Assembly (NCBI RefSeq): GCF_030816485.1
Contig: NZ_JAUSYC010000001.1
Coordinates: 1,054,001-1,118,000 of the forward strand
Length of the DNA: 64,000 nucleotides
Direction: 5' to 3'
From: Arthrobacter sp. B1I2
GTDB taxonomy: Bacteria; Actinomycetota; Actinomycetes; Actinomycetales; Micrococcaceae
Position 1 is the first letter of the stretch. Each line of letters starts with the position of its first letter. Both the position numbers and the translations under genes were made by a program. Under the pieces are notes generated by a model. The model searched no databases, was not told the origin of the DNA, and was given only the letters and a program-made list of their open reading frames with translations. Below are positions 9,331 to 17,968 of this stretch, piece by piece.

Positions 9331-9417
9331 ATGCGTCCCTTAACCATGAGCCTAAGAGAGGGACGCTCTGGAACAGGCGCACTTGGACAGCTACGACCCT
9401 ATTGCGCGCATGAAGCA

Positions 9418-9453
9418 AAGAATGGCCATCGCCCGAGGGCAATGGCCATTCTT
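9418..9453 (-). terminator. Terminator hairpin downstream of trxA
   Basis: A 17-bp inverted repeat (9418-9434 and 9437-9453) with one mismatch and a 2-base nominal loop; arms begin AAGAATGGCCAT. On the minus strand it is followed by TTTGCTTC, so it probably ends the trxBA transcript 40 bases after the trxA stop. Confidence 0.8.
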
Positions 9454-9493
9454 GCTGGTGCACCACTCCCGTGGTCACCAAAGGGTCAAGGAC

Positions 9494-9820
9494 TCAGGAC
9501 AAAACGTCCGCGAATTCCTTCTCAAAGAACTGTTTCGGCTTGGCACCAATAACCGTGCTCTTCACTTCGCCGCCCTGGAACAGGTAAACAGCGGGAATGG
9601 AGGTGATTCCGTATTCCGCAGCGATCGCCGGGTTGTCGTCAACATTAACCTTGACGACGTCCACCTTCTCGCTGTATTCCACGGAAATCTCGTCCAGGAT
9701 GGGGCCAAGCTTGCGGCAGGGGCCGCACCATTCGGCCCAGAAATCCACGATGACAGGCTTGTCGGCGGACAGGACGTCGGTGCCGAAACTTGCGTCAGTT
9801 ACATCTTTGGCGTTGCTCAT
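9494..9820 (-). CDS. trxA: Thioredoxin
   Basis: A 108-residue thioredoxin with the active site WCGPC (Cys32, Cys35) in VIVDFWAEWCGPC, and the cis-proline segment ITSIPAVYLF. It reduces protein disulfides with electrons from TrxB. The ATG at 9820 begins MSNAKDVTDASF, the normal family length; a longer open frame upstream encodes an arginine-rich stretch with no homology and overlaps trxB, so it was not used. The gap to trxB is 35 bases, and the pair forms the trxBA operon behind a SigR/SigH-type promoter. Confidence 0.97.
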   Translation of the reverse strand: MSNAKDVTDASFGTDVLSADKPVIVDFWAEWCGPCRKLGPILDEISVEYSEKVDVVKVNVDDNPAIAAEYGITSIPAVYLFQGGEVKSTVIGAKPKQFFEKEFADVLS

Positions 9821-9855
9821 AACCTTATCTTTCTCTTCGGATAGTAATGGGCAGA

Positions 9856-10812
9856 CTATTCCGGCAGATCCGCCAGGTAGTGTTCGACGTCGATTGCCGC
9901 CACGCATCCTGAACCGGAGGCGGTGATGGCCTGGCGGTAGGTGGGGTCGACAACGTCACCGGCGGCGAATACGCCGGGAAGGCTGGTCCTGGAACTGCGC
10001 CCGTCCACGGCGATGGTGCCCTCCGGCGTCAACTCGAGGACGTTCTTGACGAGGTCGGTGCGCGGGTCATTGCCGATGGCAACGAAAACGCCGGTAACGG
10101 GCAGGTTAGACAGTGAACCGTCCAGCAGGTTCTTCAACCGCAGACCGGTCACTTTATCGGTTCCCAGGACATCATCCACGGTGCTGTTCCACACAAAGCT
10201 AATCTTCTCGTGGGCGAGTGCACGGTCCGCCATGATCTTGGAGGCCTTCAGTGCATCGCGCCGGTGAACAACCGTTACTGATTTCGCAAACTTGGTGAGG
10301 AACAAAGCCTCTTCCATTGCAGAATCCCCGCCCCCGATGACCGCGATGTCCTGGTCCTTGAAAAAGAAACCGTCACAGGTTGCACACCAGCTGACGCCGT
10401 GCCCGGACAAGCGCTTCTCGTTGGGCAAACCGAGTTCCCGGTAGGCCGAACCGGTGGAGAGGATGACTGCCTTCGCCCTAAAGGTCTCCCCCGTGGCGAT
10501 GGTCACCGTCTTGACGGGACCGTCGAGTTCCAACGCGGTTACGTCTTCGAATTGGATCTCGGTTCCAAAACGGGCCGCCTGCTTCTCGAAGTTCTCCATC
10601 AGGTCCGGTCCCATAATGCCGTCGGGGAATCCGGGGTAGTTCTCCACATCGGTGGTGTTCATCAACTCGCCGCCGGCGGTCACTGACCCTGCCAGCAGCA
10701 GAGGCTTGAGGTTCGCCCTGGCTGTGTAGACGGCCGCCGTGTAGCCCGCCGGGCCTGAGCCCACAATGATGACGTCGCGAACGGCGGACGCCGTCTTTTC
10801 TTCGATGGTCAC
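9856..10812 (-). CDS. trxB: Thioredoxin reductase (NADPH)
   Basis: A 318-residue flavoprotein. The FAD site [10 protein letters not shown] is at about residues 18-27, the redox-active CATC (Cys143, Cys146) is in SWCATCDGF, the NADPH site is [12 protein letters not shown], and the C-terminal FAD motif is [10 protein letters not shown]. It transfers electrons from NADPH to thioredoxin. I chose the GTG at 10812 because a GAAGAGG ribosome site precedes it. The alternative GTG at 10872 would overlap the -10 element of the promoter at 10873-10898. The start just downstream of a disulfide-stress promoter fits its role. Confidence 0.96.
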   Translation of the reverse strand: MTIEEKTASAVRDVIIVGSGPAGYTAAVYTARANLKPLLLAGSVTAGGELMNTTDVENYPGFPDGIMGPDLMENFEKQAARFGTEIQFEDVTALELDGPVKTVTIATGETFRAKAVILSTGSAYRELGLPNEKRLSGHGVSWCATCDGFFFKDQDIAVIGGGDSAMEEALFLTKFAKSVTVVHRRDALKASKIMADRALAHEKISFVWNSTVDDVLGTDKVTGLRLKNLLDGSLSNLPVTGVFVAIGNDPRTDLVKNVLELTPEGTIAVDGRSSRTSLPGVFAAGDVVDPTYRQAITASGSGCVAAIDVEHYLADLPE

Positions 10813-10872
10813 TGGACCGTGAACCTCTTCCTTGTTCGACTCGCCTCCTTGTGGAGGCCGGCCACATGGCAC

Positions 10873-10898
10873 AACTGTGTCCGCCTGCTGAATATTCC
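10873..10898 (-). promoter_or_regulatory. SigR/SigH-type promoter of trxBA
   Basis: On the minus strand GGAAT (10898-10894) is followed after exactly 18 bases by GTT (10875-10873), matching the GGAAT-N18-GTT consensus of the thiol-oxidative-stress sigma factors SigR (Streptomyces) and SigH (Mycobacterium). It lies about 60 bases upstream of the chosen trxB start. trxBA is a classic member of that regulon. Confidence 0.72.
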
Positions 10899-11026
10899 GG
10901 CGCCCGGGCTAGGTGAATCACCGGGCAAGACAGAGAACCAGCTGTCGCAGGGCGCCTTTTCCAGACTACATTCCCCGCTGCGGCTGCCTGGATGGCAGCG
11001 GAAATATCCGCAATGGTGCGGGTTCC

Positions 11027-12649
11027 CTACTGGACTTTGATTTCAGCCAGCCGAACGCCATAGCCGTAGCGGGTCTTGGGCGCCGCCAGCTTGGGGAGTG
11101 AGTTGATGGAAACAATGACGTACTGCGCCTGCACCGGCTCCGGGAGGGGCATGTTCAGGTCCGTGGACGTGAAGCTGGTGGTTCCCACTGTCTTGGCTCC
11201 GTCCATTGAAGGCCGGTCATTCGTGTAGACGGTGATATTGCCACCCGATCCCCCGAGCTGGGAGAGGGTGATGGAAGAGATAGTGGCCTTGCTCTTGAGC
11301 TTCACCACGAGGGGAACACCCTGCGGGGCCAGACCACCCCAGTTTTCGGTGGCGAATTCCATGTCAGACCAGTAGCTGGCGGCGTTGCCGTCGTAGGCCT
11401 TGATGAGGTCTCGATCGAAGGTGGCGGCAAAGTCGAAGTTCCCCTGCCGGCTGACGCTCTCGATGGCTGGCGGAACAACCGGCGGCGCCGACGGAGATGC
11501 CTCTGTTGCGGGCGCGGAGGCCTGGGCGTTGGTGGTTACCGGCGCGGCCGTCGGCTTGGCCTGGGGTTCGGAGGTAAAGAGACTGCCCAGGTTGGTGACG
11601 GCGAAGATCAGGCCGGCGATCAGCACTACGGCCAGGAGACCGCCAACCAACCAGCGCATGGAACGGGGCTGGTTTTCGGACTCATCGCGGTCATCGTCGT
11701 AGTCCTCACGGTCAGCGAACGAAACACCGGCAGCAGCGGGTGCTGCCGCACGGGCAAAGAGGGCAGACTTGCTTTTGGCCTGACGCTCTTCCTGCGCAGC
11801 TTCCTCAGTATCCTCATACTGATCCTGTTCCCGTGTCTGCGTGTAGTCGTCATCGGACCACAGGGAAACCTTCGGCTTGCGTTCCTCGGTGGACGGTTGG
11901 ACCTGCGGCTGGGAGCTGCTCGCAGCAGCCATATCGTTCGGGCCTGTATCTGCCTCTGCAGAGCCAGCGCGTCCGGACGGAGCTGGAGCAGTATGGGTCA
12001 CAGGCTGCGCGGCGGTGGCATCAGGGTCGATCCGGGAGGCGCCGCCCCCCGGCCTCGAAGCAGCTGCACCAGCGGCGGCAGCTGGGCCAGCGCCGGCAGC
12101 GGTTGCGCCGGTGCGGCCGGGCGAAGCGGGCTGCTGGGCAGCAGGACGGACAGAAGGCCGGGGCGGTACGGCCGGAGCCGAACGGTAAGGATCAACCTGG
12201 CTGGGGTGCGAATCGGCGTAGTTGATATATCCGGCATCGACGTGGTCTTCCTCGTCGTACGGCTCGGGCTCGTGCGAGCGGGGCTGGCCAAAGATTTCAC
12301 TGCCCAGCGTGTCCGTGAAGAATGGCTCCACGTAGGGTGGGTTGGAGGCTACTGCCAGGTCCAGCAGGTCGGCGGCTGAAGTGTGGTTGGTAATCAGGTA
12401 GGTGGCATCCTCGGTGACGCCAAGGTCCAGGACCTGCACGGTGCCGGGACGTTCGCCGGTGGCGACTTCGCGGGCACTCTGGGCAACCTGTTCGGTGTTC
12501 TCCGGCCCGGCAACGAGGATACTGACGGGGCGGTTGAGGACCTGGTCCACACCGTCCAGCACCAGATCGTGGTCGTGCGAGGCCAACACTGTGGCGGTGA
12601 CCTTGTAGCGGCCGCCCAGTACTGATCCGACATCGATCGGGTTGGACAC
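11027..12649 (-). CDS. Membrane protein with degenerate kinase-like N-domain and extracellular discoidin-like domain
   Basis: A 540-residue protein directly downstream of murJ. Residues 1-110 (LGGRYKVTATVLASHDHDLVL onwards) look like the N-lobe of a Ser/Thr kinase without a catalytic loop. A Pro/Ala/acidic linker follows (about 120-325). One membrane helix (WLVGGLLAVVLIAGLIFAV) follows near residue 330. The C-terminal ~150 residues are extracellular and resemble an F5/8 (discoidin) fold, with AYDGNAASYWSDMEF. In Mycobacterium these parts are fused to MurJ in one protein (Rv3910, known), whose phosphorylated pseudokinase binds FhaA and restrains peptidoglycan precursor export. Here they are on a separate gene, so I infer a MurJ partner. 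Assignment of the N-domain is from pattern only. Confidence 0.75.
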   Translation of the reverse strand: MSNPIDVGSVLGGRYKVTATVLASHDHDLVLDGVDQVLNRPVSILVAGPENTEQVAQSAREVATGERPGTVQVLDLGVTEDATYLITNHTSAADLLDLAVASNPPYVEPFFTDTLGSEIFGQPRSHEPEPYDEEDHVDAGYINYADSHPSQVDPYRSAPAVPPRPSVRPAAQQPASPGRTGATAAGAGPAAAAGAAASRPGGGASRIDPDATAAQPVTHTAPAPSGRAGSAEADTGPNDMAAASSSQPQVQPSTEERKPKVSLWSDDDYTQTREQDQYEDTEEAAQEERQAKSKSALFARAAAPAAAGVSFADREDYDDDRDESENQPRSMRWLVGGLLAVVLIAGLIFAVTNLGSLFTSEPQAKPTAAPVTTNAQASAPATEASPSAPPVVPPAIESVSRQGNFDFAATFDRDLIKAYDGNAASYWSDMEFATENWGGLAPQGVPLVVKLKSKATISSITLSQLGGSGGNITVYTNDRPSMDGAKTVGTTSFTSTDLNMPLPEPVQAQYVIVSINSLPKLAAPKTRYGYGVRLAEIKVQ

Positions 12650-12811
12650 GTGTTCCTCCTAGACTGTCCGGGATTGCCGGTCTGATGACGCAACCGCCGT
12701 TCGGGTGCCGCGCGCGGCAAACCCTGAATGCAACTACCCCTGTATCTGTTCGATCCTAGCCGATCCGCCCTGAACGGCTGTGGAGAAGACATGCGCCAGA
12801 CCGGATGCGAC

Positions 12812-14962
12812 TCACTTTTTCCGCTTGCGCCGGGTCTTGAAATACGGGTTCTCGCCGGCCTTCCCCTGGTAGGTACGGCGGCCGGGAAGCGGGATCTGTT
12901 CGTTCAGCAGGCCCCCGCGCGCTGTGCCCGGCTGGTCCTCACCCGGCAGGTACGCGCCGTCAGCTTCCTGCCTGGTGCCGGCGTCGTACGTGTCCTGACG
13001 GGGCGTCCCGCGCTCCGGATCCGGGCCGGCACGGAAGGAGACGGCGTCGAACTCGCCGGAGATCCGGGGGATCAGGCCGGTGTCAACGGACGTAGTGGCA
13101 CGCTCGGGACGGTGTCCCGGCTCCACGTCGGACCCGTCAGCGGGAGAGGACGACGGCGTGTCCCCGGCTTCAGGAGCAGCGGCCCGGCTTCCGCGGCCAA
13201 ACCTGCCCAGCAGCGGCCGGAGCATGTCGCCCAGCTCAGAGACCCGGAACAGCCGGAGCAGGAAGAAGTAGACCACCAGCATGACTGGCCCCACCACAAC
13301 GAGGGTCACCAGTGCCTGAAGGCGCCCGCTCCACGCGAAACCGTCCGGGTTGTAGCTGCCCATGAGCCACAGGGCGCCTGCGCCGGCGACCGCCGAACCC
13401 AGGGCCGCGTAGCCCATGCGGATGTAGGAGTTCGCGATCCTCGGGCCATCCAGATGGCCCAGCATGCGCCGCAGGAAGAACGCACTGATGACCACCGAGA
13501 GGATGTTGCCCACCATGTAAAGGACCGCGATGGCGTAGATGATCTGACCCACCGGCAGGAACTGGATGGCAAACGCGCCTGCCACGTACACCACGGCCAG
13601 CAGCAGCTGAACATAAAACGGTGTGCGGGCGTCTTCGTTGGCGTAGAACACCCGGGACATCATGAAGTTGGCGCTCATGAACGGGGTACTAAGGGCAAGG
13701 ATGGTCAGCGTCTGGGCCAGCATCACGCCGTCCTGGCGATCGCCGCCCGAGAAGAACATGCCCAGCGGCCCGGCGAGGGCGAAGAGCGCCAGGGCCCCGA
13801 ACACCGTGGCGACGGCCATGGTTCGCAGGCCGTGCGAGAGAGCGTCGCGCAGTTCGGCCCGGTTGCCGTCCTGGGACGCCCGGGTCATCCGGTTGAACAG
13901 GACCGTGGCCAGGGACAGGGCAATGATGGAGTGCGGCAGCAGGTACAGCTGGCTGGCCACCTCAAGGACCGCGTTGCCCGGCAGCATATCCGCTGCGGGG
14001 TCGCCCGCCTGCTGCAGCCGGATACGTTCGGCTCCGGGAATGGTGGCTATGCGCATAACGTACAGGAAGGCGAGCTGCCCGACGGCGGCCGTCAGCAGCG
14101 TCCATACGCTTAGCCTGGCTGCATGGCCGAGTCCCACGCCCCGCCAGCCGAACCGTGGACGGAGTCCAAGCCTGAGCCGGAAGACCGGAACCATCAGGAT
14201 GGCGGTCTGGGACAACACACCGATGGTGGAGAACCCGGCCACCAGGAGCGTTTGGGTGGGCCCCCAGTTGTCGAGCGTGTGAGGGCTCAGCTCGTTGGTG
14301 CCAAAGATCCAAATGAACATGCCGAGGCCGGCAATGGCAACAACGTTGTTAAGGATCGGCGCCCACATGGCCGGCCCAAACGCGCCGTTGGCGTTCAGGA
14401 CCTGGGTGAGCAGGGCATAGAGGCCGTAGAAGAAGATCTGCGGCAGGCACCAGAACGCGAAGGTGACCGCAAGGGCTTTCTGCTGCGGCGAGTAACCCTG
14501 CGTGGTCAACTCGATCACACCCGGCGCTGCCAGGGTGACCAGCGCCGTCAGGCCGAGCAGGAGCAGGACCGCCAGCGTCAGCAGCCGGCTGATGTAGTCC
14601 GCTCCCCTGTCCGGGGCCTTGCTGGCCTTAATGATCTGAGGGACCAGGACGGCGTTGAACACGCCACCGGCCACCAGGAGGAAGATCAGGTTGGGCAGGT
14701 TGTTGGCGTTGATGAACGTGTCATTGACCGTCGAGCCCAGGCCCAGGGCGGTGCCGAGCATCCAGGTCTTGCCGAAGCCCAGGAAACGCGACACGAGGGT
14801 GCCGGCGGCCATGATGGCGCTGGAACGGGTCTCACTGGCGGCCGCTGCTGTGGGCTGGGCAATGTCCGGAGCCGCGGGCTCCGGGGGCACGCCGTCGGGT
14901 GCCGCGTCATCGGGCCGGCCGGACCGGTCGGAAGGAAAGTTGGTAGCTGACATCGACTTCAT
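12812..14962 (-). CDS. murJ: Lipid II flippase MurJ (MviN)
   Basis: A 716-residue MOP-superfamily protein with about 14 transmembrane helices between residues 45 and 590. Family segments include SAIMAAGTLVSRFLGFGK, FINANNLPNLIFLLVAGG and the gap-forming LLPHSIIALSLATVLFNRM. It moves lipid-linked peptidoglycan precursor across the membrane. The first ~45 residues and the last ~125 (charged, Pro/Gly-rich, ending KTRRKRKK) are cytoplasmic. The C-terminal tail replaces the pseudokinase that is fused here in mycobacteria. ATG at 14962 and 14953 are both possible; neither has a strong ribosome site. The Nudix gene ends 51 bases upstream. Confidence 0.94.
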   Translation of the reverse strand: MKSMSATNFPSDRSGRPDDAAPDGVPPEPAAPDIAQPTAAAASETRSSAIMAAGTLVSRFLGFGKTWMLGTALGLGSTVNDTFINANNLPNLIFLLVAGGVFNAVLVPQIIKASKAPDRGADYISRLLTLAVLLLLGLTALVTLAAPGVIELTTQGYSPQQKALAVTFAFWCLPQIFFYGLYALLTQVLNANGAFGPAMWAPILNNVVAIAGLGMFIWIFGTNELSPHTLDNWGPTQTLLVAGFSTIGVLSQTAILMVPVFRLRLGLRPRFGWRGVGLGHAARLSVWTLLTAAVGQLAFLYVMRIATIPGAERIRLQQAGDPAADMLPGNAVLEVASQLYLLPHSIIALSLATVLFNRMTRASQDGNRAELRDALSHGLRTMAVATVFGALALFALAGPLGMFFSGGDRQDGVMLAQTLTILALSTPFMSANFMMSRVFYANEDARTPFYVQLLLAVVYVAGAFAIQFLPVGQIIYAIAVLYMVGNILSVVISAFFLRRMLGHLDGPRIANSYIRMGYAALGSAVAGAGALWLMGSYNPDGFAWSGRLQALVTLVVVGPVMLVVYFFLLRLFRVSELGDMLRPLLGRFGRGSRAAAPEAGDTPSSSPADGSDVEPGHRPERATTSVDTGLIPRISGEFDAVSFRAGPDPERGTPRQDTYDAGTRQEADGAYLPGEDQPGTARGGLLNEQIPLPGRRTYQGKAGENPYFKTRRKRKK

Positions 14963-15013
14963 CGTCTCACCCGGCGGCGCTTAACACCGCAACGGCGACG
15001 GCGGAGTCCGGGC

Positions 15014-15562
15014 TTAAAGGTGTCCGGGCAGGACCTCGCGGGCGAGGTCGGCGATGCGTCGTTCGTTGGGGAACGACAGCTTCCGGGCCAGCTCCTGGAT
15101 GGGCACCCACGCCACGTCCACGGCTTCCTGGTCGGGATCGTTCTCGATGGTGAGTTCGCCGCCTGTGGCGCGCAGGAGATAGTGGTGCACGGTCTTGTGG
15201 ACCCGGTGGCCGCTGACCGTGAACCAGTAGTCAATGCTGCCAAGCGGCGCCAGGATAGTGCCCTCGATGCCGGTTTCCTCGGCAATTTCCCTGACCGCGG
15301 CCTCTTCGTTGTTTTCCTTGCCCTCCGGGTGGCCCTTGGGCAGGCACCACTCGAGGCGTCCGCCCCGATTAAGGCGGGCGATGATCGCAACCCTCAATTC
15401 GGCGTCGGACGTATCCACCACAACGCCGCCGGCCGAGACTTCCTCAACCGTGGGCAGCGATGCCGGTGCCGATTGCTGGACAGGGGCAACGTGCGCCCCG
15501 ATTGCCGACGGCAATGGTGCGTTTGTCCTCCTGCCGGGAGCGCTCGGTACTGGATGGGCCAT
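15014..15562 (-). CDS. Nudix hydrolase (MutT-like)
   Basis: A 182-residue protein. The full Nudix box GHPEGKENNEEAAVREIAEE continues into TGI, matching Gx5Ex7REUxEExGU; its glutamates bind the divalent metal. It hydrolyses a nucleoside diphosphate linked to another group; the substrate cannot be read from the sequence. Synteny with mycobacterial mutT4 (between pcnA and mviN) suggests the orthologous position. The ATG at 15562 was chosen; an upstream in-frame start would add 25 unconserved residues. In mycobacteria a large membrane protein gene (Rv3909) sits between this gene and mviN; it is absent here. Confidence 0.9.
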   Translation of the reverse strand: MAHPVPSAPGRRTNAPLPSAIGAHVAPVQQSAPASLPTVEEVSAGGVVVDTSDAELRVAIIARLNRGGRLEWCLPKGHPEGKENNEEAAVREIAEETGIEGTILAPLGSIDYWFTVSGHRVHKTVHHYLLRATGGELTIENDPDQEAVDVAWVPIQELARKLSFPNERRIADLAREVLPGHL

Positions 15563-15722
15563 GGAGTCCACTCTAACGACTGTTGCCCTCCGGTGATGAC
15601 CGGAACATGACACCAACATGGACGGGATATGACGCACTTAACGGCGGGAAACGTCAATCAGCACGGATCGTGACGCTTTTTTGGACTGCCGCGGCGCCGG
15701 TTTCTGCCAAGCTTAATGAACT

Positions 15723-17231
15723 ATGTCGCACGCACATCACAAGATTGATTCCCACACTGTCGACTTCAAGGTGGCCCCGGTGGTCCTGGAGCTCGGACAG
15801 CGCTTCGTGGACGCCGGCCACGAGCTGTCCCTGGTGGGCGGTCCGGTGCGCGACCTGTTCCTTGGCCGGACCTCCCCCGACCTTGACTTCACCACTGACG
15901 CCACCCCGGACCAGACGGTGGCGCTGATCAAGAAGTGGGCGGACAACTTCTGGGAAATCGGCCGGGCCTTCGGCACCATCGGCATGCGCAAGGCAGGCTT
16001 CCAGATCGAGATCACCACATACCGGGCCGAGGCGTACGATCCCGATTCCCGCAAGCCCGTGGTGGCGTTCGGCTCTTCCCTGACCGATGACCTGCTGCGC
16101 CGCGACTTCACCATCAACGCCATGGCACTGAAACTGCCCTCCATGGAGCTGGTGGATCCCTTCGGCGGCGTCCGCGACCTCCACGCCTCCGTGCTGGCCA
16201 CGCCCGGCGCTCCGGAAGCGTCCTTCTCGGATGACCCGCTGCGGATGATGCGCGCCGCCCGGTTTGCTGCGCAGCTGGGTGTCTCGGTCTCCGACGACGT
16301 GCGGGACGCGATGACGGGCATGGCGGACCGGATCAAGATCATCTCCGCCGAGCGGGTGCGGGACGAACTGGTCAAACTGATCTGTGGGTCCCGCCCCCGG
16401 GTGGGCATCGACCTGCTGGTGGACACGGGGCTGGCCGAGCACGTGCTGCCCGAAGTCTCCGCCCTGCGGCTGGAATCCGACGAGCACCACCGGCACAAGG
16501 ACGTCTACCAGCACTCCCTCCAGGTCCTGGAGCAGGCCGCCGAGCTTGAAACCGACGCGGAGGGCCCCGTGCCCGGCCCGGACTTTGTGCTGCGCTTCGC
16601 AGCATTAATGCACGACGTCGGGAAGCCGGCTACGCGCCGCTTCGAACCGGGCGGCGCGGTGAGCTTCCGGCACCACGACATGGTGGGTGCCAAACTCACC
16701 ACCAAGAGGATGAAAGCGCTACGGTTCGACAATGACACCACCAAGGCCGTTGCACGCCTGGTGGAGCTCCATATGCGCTTCTATGGCTATGGCGACGCCG
16801 GCTGGAGCGACTCGGCCGTTCGCCGCTATGTGACGGATGCCGGTCCCCTGCTGGAGCGGCTGCACCGCCTTACCCGCTCCGACGTCACCACCCGGAACCA
16901 GCGCAAGGCCGAGCGCCTGGCCTTCGCCTACGACGACCTCGAGTCCCGCATCGCCGCACTCCGCGAACAGGAGTCCCTGGAGGCAGTGCGCCCGGACCTC
17001 GACGGAGCCAGGATCATGGCGCTGCTGGGACTCAAGCCTGGGCCTGTGGTGGGCCGCGCCTACAAGTTCCTCCTGAATGAACGGATGGAACACGGACCGT
17101 TGCCCGCCGGGGAAGCTGAGGCGCGCCTGCTCCGCTGGTGGGCGGAACAGCCTGAATCTGCGTCCGCCGAACCTGGCGCTGAAGCCTCTCCCGCCGCCGT
17201 CGAACCTTCACCCGTTGAGGAGTCCAAGTGA
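15723..17231 (+). CDS. cca: CCA tRNA nucleotidyltransferase with HD domain
   Basis: A 502-residue class II nucleotidyltransferase. The head domain has LSLVGGPVRDLFLGRTSPD followed by LDFTTDA, in which the GG and DxD residues bind nucleotide and metal. The RRDFTINAMAL segment and the RNA-binding region follow. An HD phosphohydrolase-like domain starts near residue 260 (HRHKDVYQHSLQVL, MHDVGKP). It adds the 3' CCA to tRNA; the mycobacterial orthologue is named pcnA, although the CCA role is the established one in actinobacteria. The C-terminus is an Ala/Glu/Pro tail. It overlaps the next gene by GTGA and is divergent from the Nudix gene over 160 bases. Confidence 0.93.
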   Translation: MSHAHHKIDSHTVDFKVAPVVLELGQRFVDAGHELSLVGGPVRDLFLGRTSPDLDFTTDATPDQTVALIKKWADNFWEIGRAFGTIGMRKAGFQIEITTYRAEAYDPDSRKPVVAFGSSLTDDLLRRDFTINAMALKLPSMELVDPFGGVRDLHASVLATPGAPEASFSDDPLRMMRAARFAAQLGVSVSDDVRDAMTGMADRIKIISAERVRDELVKLICGSRPRVGIDLLVDTGLAEHVLPEVSALRLESDEHHRHKDVYQHSLQVLEQAAELETDAEGPVPGPDFVLRFAALMHDVGKPATRRFEPGGAVSFRHHDMVGAKLTTKRMKALRFDNDTTKAVARLVELHMRFYGYGDAGWSDSAVRRYVTDAGPLLERLHRLTRSDVTTRNQRKAERLAFAYDDLESRIAALREQESLEAVRPDLDGARIMALLGLKPGPVVGRAYKFLLNERMEHGPLPAGEAEARLLRWWAEQPESASAEPGAEASPAAVEPSPVEESK

Positions 17232-17812
17232 CCAACCCCGCCTTTGCCCCGCGCCCCCAACTCTGGATCCTCCGCCACGGCGAAACCGAATGGTCCAAGA
17301 GCGGACAGTACACGGGCCTTACCGACCTCCCCCTGACGGTGGAAGGCGAGCAGCAGGCCGTGGAGGCCCGCAAGGTGCTGGACGGCGTCGACTTCGACCT
17401 GGTGCTCACCTCCCCGTTGCGGCGGGCACGGCGGACGGCCGAACTCGCCGGCTTCCCCGATGCCCGGCACGAACCGCTCGCCGTCGAATGGAACTACGGG
17501 GACTATGAGGGCATCAGTTCGGACCTGATCCGCAAGGACAATCCCGACTACCTGATCTGGACGCACGGCGTGCCCAACGGCGAAACGCTCGATGAGGTTG
17601 CTGCGAGGGCGGACAAGATCATCGGCCGGATCCTGGAATCAGGGATGGATAACGTGCTGATCGTGGCGCACGGACACTTCTCCCGCATCCTTACAGCGCG
17701 CTGGCTGGAATTGCCGCCCACGGAAGGCCGGCACTTTGTCCTGGGCACGGCCAAGGTCTGCACCCTTGGATGGGATAAAAAGACGCCCGCCATTGTCCGG
17801 TGGGGCCTTTAA
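17228..17812 (+). CDS. Histidine phosphatase family protein (phosphoglycerate-mutase-like)
   Basis: A 194-residue histidine phosphatase. The catalytic RHGE is at residues 16-19 (phosphohistidine His17), with the second-site ARRTAELAGF, EWNYGDYEG and the late histidine in VAHGHFSRI. The family includes cofactor-dependent mutases and broad phosphatases; the short length and lack of mutase-specific loops favour a phosphatase. The GTG start overlaps the cca stop (GTGA), so it is translated with cca. The substrate is unknown. Confidence 0.9.
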   Translation: MTNPAFAPRPQLWILRHGETEWSKSGQYTGLTDLPLTVEGEQQAVEARKVLDGVDFDLVLTSPLRRARRTAELAGFPDARHEPLAVEWNYGDYEGISSDLIRKDNPDYLIWTHGVPNGETLDEVAARADKIIGRILESGMDNVLIVAHGHFSRILTARWLELPPTEGRHFVLGTAKVCTLGWDKKTPAIVRWGL

Positions 17813-17862
17813 ATCCCTCTTATTACAAAACTTTCTTCTTTTCCCCGCAAATTGCTGGTCTT

Positions 17863-17878
17863 CCGCAGATTCCTGCGG
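17863..17878 (+). terminator. Short hairpin after the histidine phosphatase gene
   Basis: CCGCAG and CTGCGG form a perfect 6-bp stem with a 4-base loop, followed by TACCTTTATT. It is a weak candidate terminator 50 bases after the stop codon. Confidence 0.45.
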
Positions 17879-17968
17879 TACCTTTATTCCTGACCCCGCG
17901 GCGATCTGCCCGGGTCAAGGACCGCATTGCAAACCACGCAGCGGACAGCGGAAAAGGAGGTTGGGATA

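Larger units (their letters stand above)
5391..9417. other. Gene-free centromere-like region between convergent parB and trxA
   Basis: About 4 kb in which I find no credible coding sequence. Open frames are short, lack ribosome sites and recognisable domains, and several owe their FHVK or SRET residues only to parS sites. The base composition looks less GC-rich than the flanking genes. It holds seven perfect parS palindromes (5777, 6415, 6510, 7427, 8235, 8981, 9317), two DnaA-box clusters (7287-7338 and 7644-7698) around the middle parS, and short AT-rich stretches at 6088-6120 and 7487-7501. The flanking genes converge on it. In mycobacteria the equivalent parB-trx interval holds cwlM and a second gene (known synteny). 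I infer a dedicated partition/DnaA-binding locus. Confidence 0.8.

Noticed and set aside
5391..9417. A CRISPR array or tandem repeat region
   Set aside because: The repeated parS units are 14 bp, palindromic and unevenly spaced by 95 to 917 bp; no constant spacers or direct-repeat array are visible.
9383..9844. Plus-strand frame antisense to trxA
   Set aside because: It mirrors the thioredoxin codons and has no ribosome site or motif.
12728..14113. A 461-codon plus-strand frame antisense to murJ
   Set aside because: High GC gives long antisense frames here; its residues (poly His, Gln, Gly, Arg) show no fold, while murJ on the other strand is clear.
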